Shown: positions 52,501 to 58,500 of the stretch, piece by piece
Layout: the number at the start of each line of letters is the position of its first letter
Position numbering within the stretch: position 1 is the first letter of the stretch
Assembly (NCBI RefSeq): GCF_963662255.1
Contig: NC_085049.1
Coordinates: 26,134,142 to 26,198,141 of the forward strand
DNA: 64,000 bases
Origin: Cinclus cinclus
Lineage: Eukaryota; Chordata; Aves; Passeriformes; Cinclidae
Reading direction: 5' to 3'
Notes under the pieces: model-generated
What the model saw: only the letters and a program-made list of their open reading frames with translations
What the model was told of the DNA's origin: nothing
Databases searched by the model: none
Program-made: the position numbers and the translations under genes

Positions 52501-55500
52501 GGTGCACAAGAGAAAATTGGTTTGATAAAATCAAGCTGATGTACACATTTACCACTTTTGGAATGTTAAATTAGTGTTTTACACAAACCCATACATATTT
52601 ACAAATGAGTACCAAACTGTGTTATCATCCTTGAAAACCCTTAAATATTCTACATTCAGGATAACTGAACATCAGCTTGGTGTCCTTCTTGTCAGCTTTT
52701 GTGAATAATTTATCTAATGGTTTTTAAAACTGACATTATTTTCATATCTGACAGTTGTTTCTTGCTTTGAATATATTTTGTTCTCACCAGAAGCAGCCGC
52801 ATTTGATGTAGATTCATTAATTTCAGGAGATGAAATGGGAATAGCTGTGATATACAGTAAATATAAAACTGTGTTTTTGTTCATTGTGATTGCTTTGAGC
52901 TGTTGAGGCAGACTCTTTCAAGGAGGGAGGAATTGCTGGTGTAATTTGTTCTGGTTTTCCTTCTTAACTCTCCAACCCAGTGATTTGCTCCTAGAAAATA
53001 ATGATTTAAAATTTAACATCAATGTAGTGCCTGTCTTTTTGTCAACATCCTGCTTTTTCCACAGGTATTGGTGAAGTTCCCACTACAACCCTGACATCAA
53101 TGATGGGAGCCTGTGCAAAAGAGAACTGTTCCACGAGCATCCCAACTCTTAACCCAGGTCAGTACAGACGTTCCCTCAGGCTAATGATCACTTAGAACCA
53201 AGGGTTCCCTGGAAACATCCAAGGCCAGGTTGGATGGGGCTGGAGCAGCCTGGTCTAGTGGAAGGTGTCCCTGCCCATGGCAGAGGGTTGGAATGAGCTG
53301 AACTTTAAGATCCCTTCCAACCCAAACCACTCTGTGATTCTCTGATCTGTGTGTTGCTGTTGCAGGGACTTCTGCTGGTGTGAGAAGTAATGATGACTGT
53401 TGTGAGTCAGAAATGCTCAACTTCTGCAAGGCTTGGAGCTTAGTTGGCAGCTTTGCTGTTAATGGGAGTGCTTCCCACACCTGATTTCCAAATGCACTGA
53501 CATTAATTTTGTTATTAAAAGAGCCTGCTGAATCATTATGCTTGAATGTACAAGTTGCTTCTTGCCAAGTGGCTTAGCTGAAAGAAGCATCTTGCAGCTT
53601 GTCTGCAGCATCCTCACCTGCACACACTGAGCCACTGTTAGATCCAGTTAGGGCCGCAGAAATTCATCTTCATGGCACAGCATACCTATCAGCAAGCTTT
53701 TGTGTATTTTTTCTACATGCATCTGGGCCAAGGCTGTATTATAGCCAGAAGACCTAAGAACCCAAATCCAGGCCCTGGTGTCTGCTTGTCTCCCACTCTT
53801 TCCATGGGGCACAGTGTAGCTGAGGTGACTGGTCTTTCACTGCAGGTATCAAGTTGGGTTTACTGTGTTGTGGCCTTTGCAGTGGAGGTGTGTGCACAGT
53901 GGATGGTCTGCAGGCTCAAAATATTTATTACCACAGTTGCCTGTGGTTGCTGGGAGCTGAAAGTGAGGACATAAATGGTCCTTTCCTGCGTGCCAGTATA
54001 TGTTGTTTCATAAGCTTTATTCTTCCACTACTAATTTTTGAGTTTTTAGGATCAAAGCCTTAAGGGAGAGGGCTATAAAAGTAGGCTTTTTCTCCCCAGC
54101 TGGTGTGTAAACAGGCCTCATAAACAACATGGGAAGCTGTCTGGCTAGATAGAGAAAACAGTCTAAGAGCTATTGGCAAAGCTGCTGCATTCAAAAAGTA
54201 ATCAATCAGTCAAAGAGATGCAGTGTGGCTTTTGCCAAGCTCTTTAAATGATAGAAATCTCACATTTCTCATTGTTTGGGTACCGCTTCTTTAAAATCAA
54301 ACCATAATGAAAGATGGCTGTACAAAACATCTGAGTGCACTCTTACTTAAACTTGAAATTCTATTTATCCATCACCATTAAAACCCACCAACATTCAGCA
54401 AGAACAGTTTTTCTCACCTTAGCCCTCTGGTCAAAAGAATTGTTCTACTTTCTGTCTTTTCCCCTCTGGCAAAAGTGTGAGTGTGGTGGAATGCAAAGGC
54501 ATGAGATCACCATCTCTGGAAGTGTTCAAAAGCTGTGGGGATAGGGAACTTGGGATGTCATTTAGTGGAGAACATGGTATGGTTAGGTGGTTGGACTCAG
54601 TCTCAGAGGTCTTTTCCAATTTGAATGGTGCTATGATTCTATGAGATTTGGGGAGTTTCATATTGCAGCACCAGAGAAGCCCCACAGCTGTGTGTGGGAA
54701 AGGGAAAATGTTCTCAGTGGCATCTCAGGTCCTGAGTGAGACATGAGTTATGTTGCTTTTCAGATCAGATCACTGCTGATCATTTCTTCTGATGAGACTC
54801 TTTTTCTTCCTTCGGTTTCACTGGTGGAGACTGTGCTCAGACATTGCTCTTACTGGTGAGGGAGTTCCCTGGGAGCCAGTGTGTTGTGCCCGGAGAGCCC
54901 TCCTTCTCTGCAGCCTGCTGCTCACTGCTTCTCTGGGCTGTCAGCATACAAATACTTCATCTCCTCTGCCTTGGAGTCTCCCTCTCTCCACTCCAAAGAC
55001 ATTTCCTTATCACTTCAGTCTATGCCTGGTGAAGTGCCTAATCACTTAAAGGAACTTCACATCCTACAGTACATATCTTCTTATCCTCTGTAGCCCATAA
55101 AGACCTGTGCTAGAAGGGTGCACAGATACTTGTTTGTAAAAGGGTACATTTCCAAAGACTCATTCCACTGCCAGGCCTGGTCCTCCTCTGTGCTGGATCC
55201 ACATAGGCACAGGTGTGTCTCACCTGATGTCCTTGTGTGGCCCAGGTAGCTGTGGGCTATCAGATGAGGATTTCTGAAGTAAATCTTCCTATTATCCCTT
55301 CTTCTGCCCCATGATTAACATTGTGAGGTGGTCTTAGCACTTAACCTGTTTTTCCTGTGAATTAAATTTCATCAGAAGACAGCCTGCCTAATGCTGTCCA
55401 GACCCTCACAAGCCACTTTCCAGGGTGGAACTGTTTGCAAATAACACTCCCTGAACCTCAGTTAGTGTCAATATTGGGTCCTTAACAACAGTGCATTCTA

Positions 55501-58500
55501 CAGATCCACTCCTTCCTTTCAAGTATGGGCATAGTTGGTGGCTAGAGGGGTTGAGCCTGCACTGTGAATGCTGTTGAGCATTGAAAACAGACAGCTGAGG
55601 CAGAACGTGTGCCTGTAGGGTTGCCTGACTCCCAGGTTGAAGGTAGCTCTCATTGTTCCACGTCTGGGAGTGGAAATAGAACAGCAAAAACTATGTCTGT
55701 AACACTCCCCACAGCCTACATTGCTGCACTAGAGGTTTCTGCCAGCTTTGGGCTGCCTGGTGCTTTGGCAAAGATCTTGCAACCTGGTCTTGCTTTGCTG
55801 GGAGCTTTTCTGAGATGCTGACACTCTGTGTTGCAAGATGTGCAAGGTGATGTATCTTGTTTCTCTGAAGCCTGGCTCACTCTGAATTGGCATCTCAGTG
55901 GACAGGGAGAGTTGGGCATTAGGGCTGCTGGTTGGTAATTCTCTCTTCAGTTCTCAGTCCCAGATTATCCTCTCTGTTCACCAGGATCTGATCAGCTGCT
56001 GCTTCCAGCACCTGCATCTGGTCTTGTGAACAGTGAAAATACTGTAGCTACCTAAAGGAAATATAAGCTTTTTTCAAGGCTGTTAATTTATTCTGTGGAT
56101 GGTCTCCTTCTCAAGCCCAGCTCAAAAAAAAAAAAAAAAAAAGATGGGGTATTGTTTGAAAGGAGGGAATAATGGCAGGATACAACAGCAAAGATAATTT
56201 GGTATGAATATCATCTCTGTGCTAGTAAAAAAAGTCTAGGTATGGCAGGATAAAATAGGTTTCTTGTTTCAATCCTTTCAGTTTCAATATTTAAGCAGTT
56301 ATTTTTAAGTCCAGGATTATCTGTGGGAGTAGTGTCTGTAATGACCATATAGTTTAACAGGGAAGTCTGTCCTGATATCTGCTTTTGTGTTTCTTTTTGC
56401 TCAGAATTCCTTCAGTAGGGAGTTGTTTCTTATTTAATTTGCCTGTGGAGCAGAAGCAGTGGTGGTAAAAGCAGCAGACACCAGCACTGTCCTGCCCATC
56501 CCAGCCAAGATGCGTGCACCACAATTTGGTAACCCAAATCCAAAATTAAATTTAAATCCAAATTACTTTGTCTGCAATGTGAGTGCTTGCAGTCAATTCA
56601 ATTTATCAGAGTCTATCTCAACGCCCCAGATGTGGTGGTTTGGGGCTGTTAAATATGTGTTTCAGTCAACTCTCACAGCGGGATGTTGTTATTTATTAAA
56701 CTATGTTACAATGAGTGCACCCAGCAAACGGAGTGTGAATCGCTGCCTTCCCCGCCTAAGCAAGCGTGTCCCTAAAGAGGAAGGAAGGCAGGAGGAATGG
56801 CAATCACAGCCCGGAGCCTTCAGCCCAAGCCAGCAGGACACAGGGAACAGCTGTGGATGCAGTGAGTGTGTGGTGGGAGGGACTCTGGCCAAGGTGGACA
56901 ATTCCCCCCGGGGTTGGTGTTCCAGCCCAGCTCCTCTGCACGTTCAAACATCTCCTGTACAATAGTACCCTCTGTGGCTCGGCCAAAACCTCGCAGCAGC
57001 TCTGCAGCACAGATAAGAACAGAATCCAAGCTTTCAAGCTGAGGTCAGGGAGAGCCTTTCATTTAATGTCTGTCAGACCTGTGCTTGGGCACGCGTGCTG
57101 GTGGAAAGATCATGGACAGACTGACTCGAGCAAAAGCCAGCCCCTCCTTAATGGGTTTGAAATGCTAACATGACTTGGCTTGTATACATGAGTAGGTAGT
57201 GATTTCACAGGAAGGCAATCCTTTTACAAATGTGGTTCTAATTCTCTGTTTATATTGCTTCTTGTCTGTGCTGCATTTTTAGGGGGCCCACTGGAAAAGC
57301 AGTGGGAAGACTGCAAGGAGAAGGGGTACTCCCATGAGCAGAGATGGTGGCTTTGGGTCATTAACAGCTCTGGTGGGAGCCCTGCTTGTGATTTTCTCCG
57401 TCTTTCTTCAGGCTATGTGTGCCTGATGTGCCTAAGTATGTCACCAACAGCGATGTGCACATGAGTGGGGATGATCAATGAGGTTCTGGATGAGAAATAT
57501 GAGAGGCAGATGTGTCTTGCAGTTGTTTTCTCTAACAGAGTTGTGGTTTTGTTTGATGAGTGATTGATTGATTGATTGATTGATTGACGCTGTGGTTCCT
57601 GTTTGCAGGTGAAGAAGAGGAGGATGGAATAGAAAGGACCTGTGACACCCTGCTCATGTGCATTGTGACCGTGTTAAACCAAGGCCTGAGGAATGGTGGG
57701 GGTGTGGGAGACGTGCTCAGAAAGCCTTCCAAAGATGTGAGTGTTTTGGCTCAGGAAATGCATTACTCCCTGTGCATCTCATGAATGCCAAAGTCAGTTT
57801 TTGGAGGTTATAGACAGTGTTTGTATCTTGTCTGATCTCATGTCACACAGTTGATTTATCCATGTAATTTTTAGATCCCAGATGGGATATTTAATGGGAA
57901 GAGCTAAGTTTGGTGTGGTGATGATACTTGAAGAAGGATCTATTAGTAGTTGTTTACAACTTCTGGAAAAATGCAGAAAATCATAACCTTCAAAGCACTG
58001 CTAGGAAGTCAGCCCTGGAAGCACATCTGGAGTGCTGTGTCCAGTCCTGGGCTCCTCAGGACAGGAGGGACAGGGAGCTCCTGGACTGGGGCCAGCAGTG
58101 GCTGCAGAGATGATTTAGGGCCTGGAGCATCTGTGACAGGGAAAGGCTGAGGGAGCTGGGGCTGTCCAGCCTGGAGAGGAGCCCCAGCTGAGAGGGACCC
58201 TCATCCCTGGGTGTCCCTGTGTGCAGGGAGGGCTCCGAGCAGGGCCCAGGCTCTGCTCCGGGGGGCCCAGCAATGGCACCAGAGCCACGGGCAGGGACTG
58301 AGCCCAGGGGGTTCCACCTGGACATTTTAGCTTATATTCAGCATGGCATCTGCCCTGGAATAGGTCCTGTTGTTTATTTGTTCTCAACCAGCATGAAGAT
58401 TGAACCAGAATTTCATATATTAGGGCATATTTTCTCTTCCAGAAGTATCCTCAAAGATGCAGTTCATTTAAGCACCTCCCTTAATATTTGGGTGGTTTCG

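Larger units (their letters stand above)
53158..57608 (+). other. ITPR2 intron (4,451 bp)
   Basis: GT-AG intron between the luminal-loop and pore exons. It has two CR1 fragments (about 53200-53346 and 54500-54643), an A-run near 56126-56142, a GC-richer patch at about 56700-57060, and a TGAT repeat at 57561-57587. An open frame at 56459-56965 (168 codons) is unrecognised and treated as chance. Confidence 0.9.

Noticed and set aside
52791..52856. Treating the cassette segment as a constitutive exon
   Set aside because: The exons at 50791-50986 and 53065-53157 join in frame without it and reproduce the expected type 2 loop, so it can only be an optional exon.
56459..56965. 168-codon + strand open frame in an intron
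   Set aside because: No recognised domain and a mixed low-complexity composition. No acceptor/donor pair in the phase needed by ITPR2 was identified.
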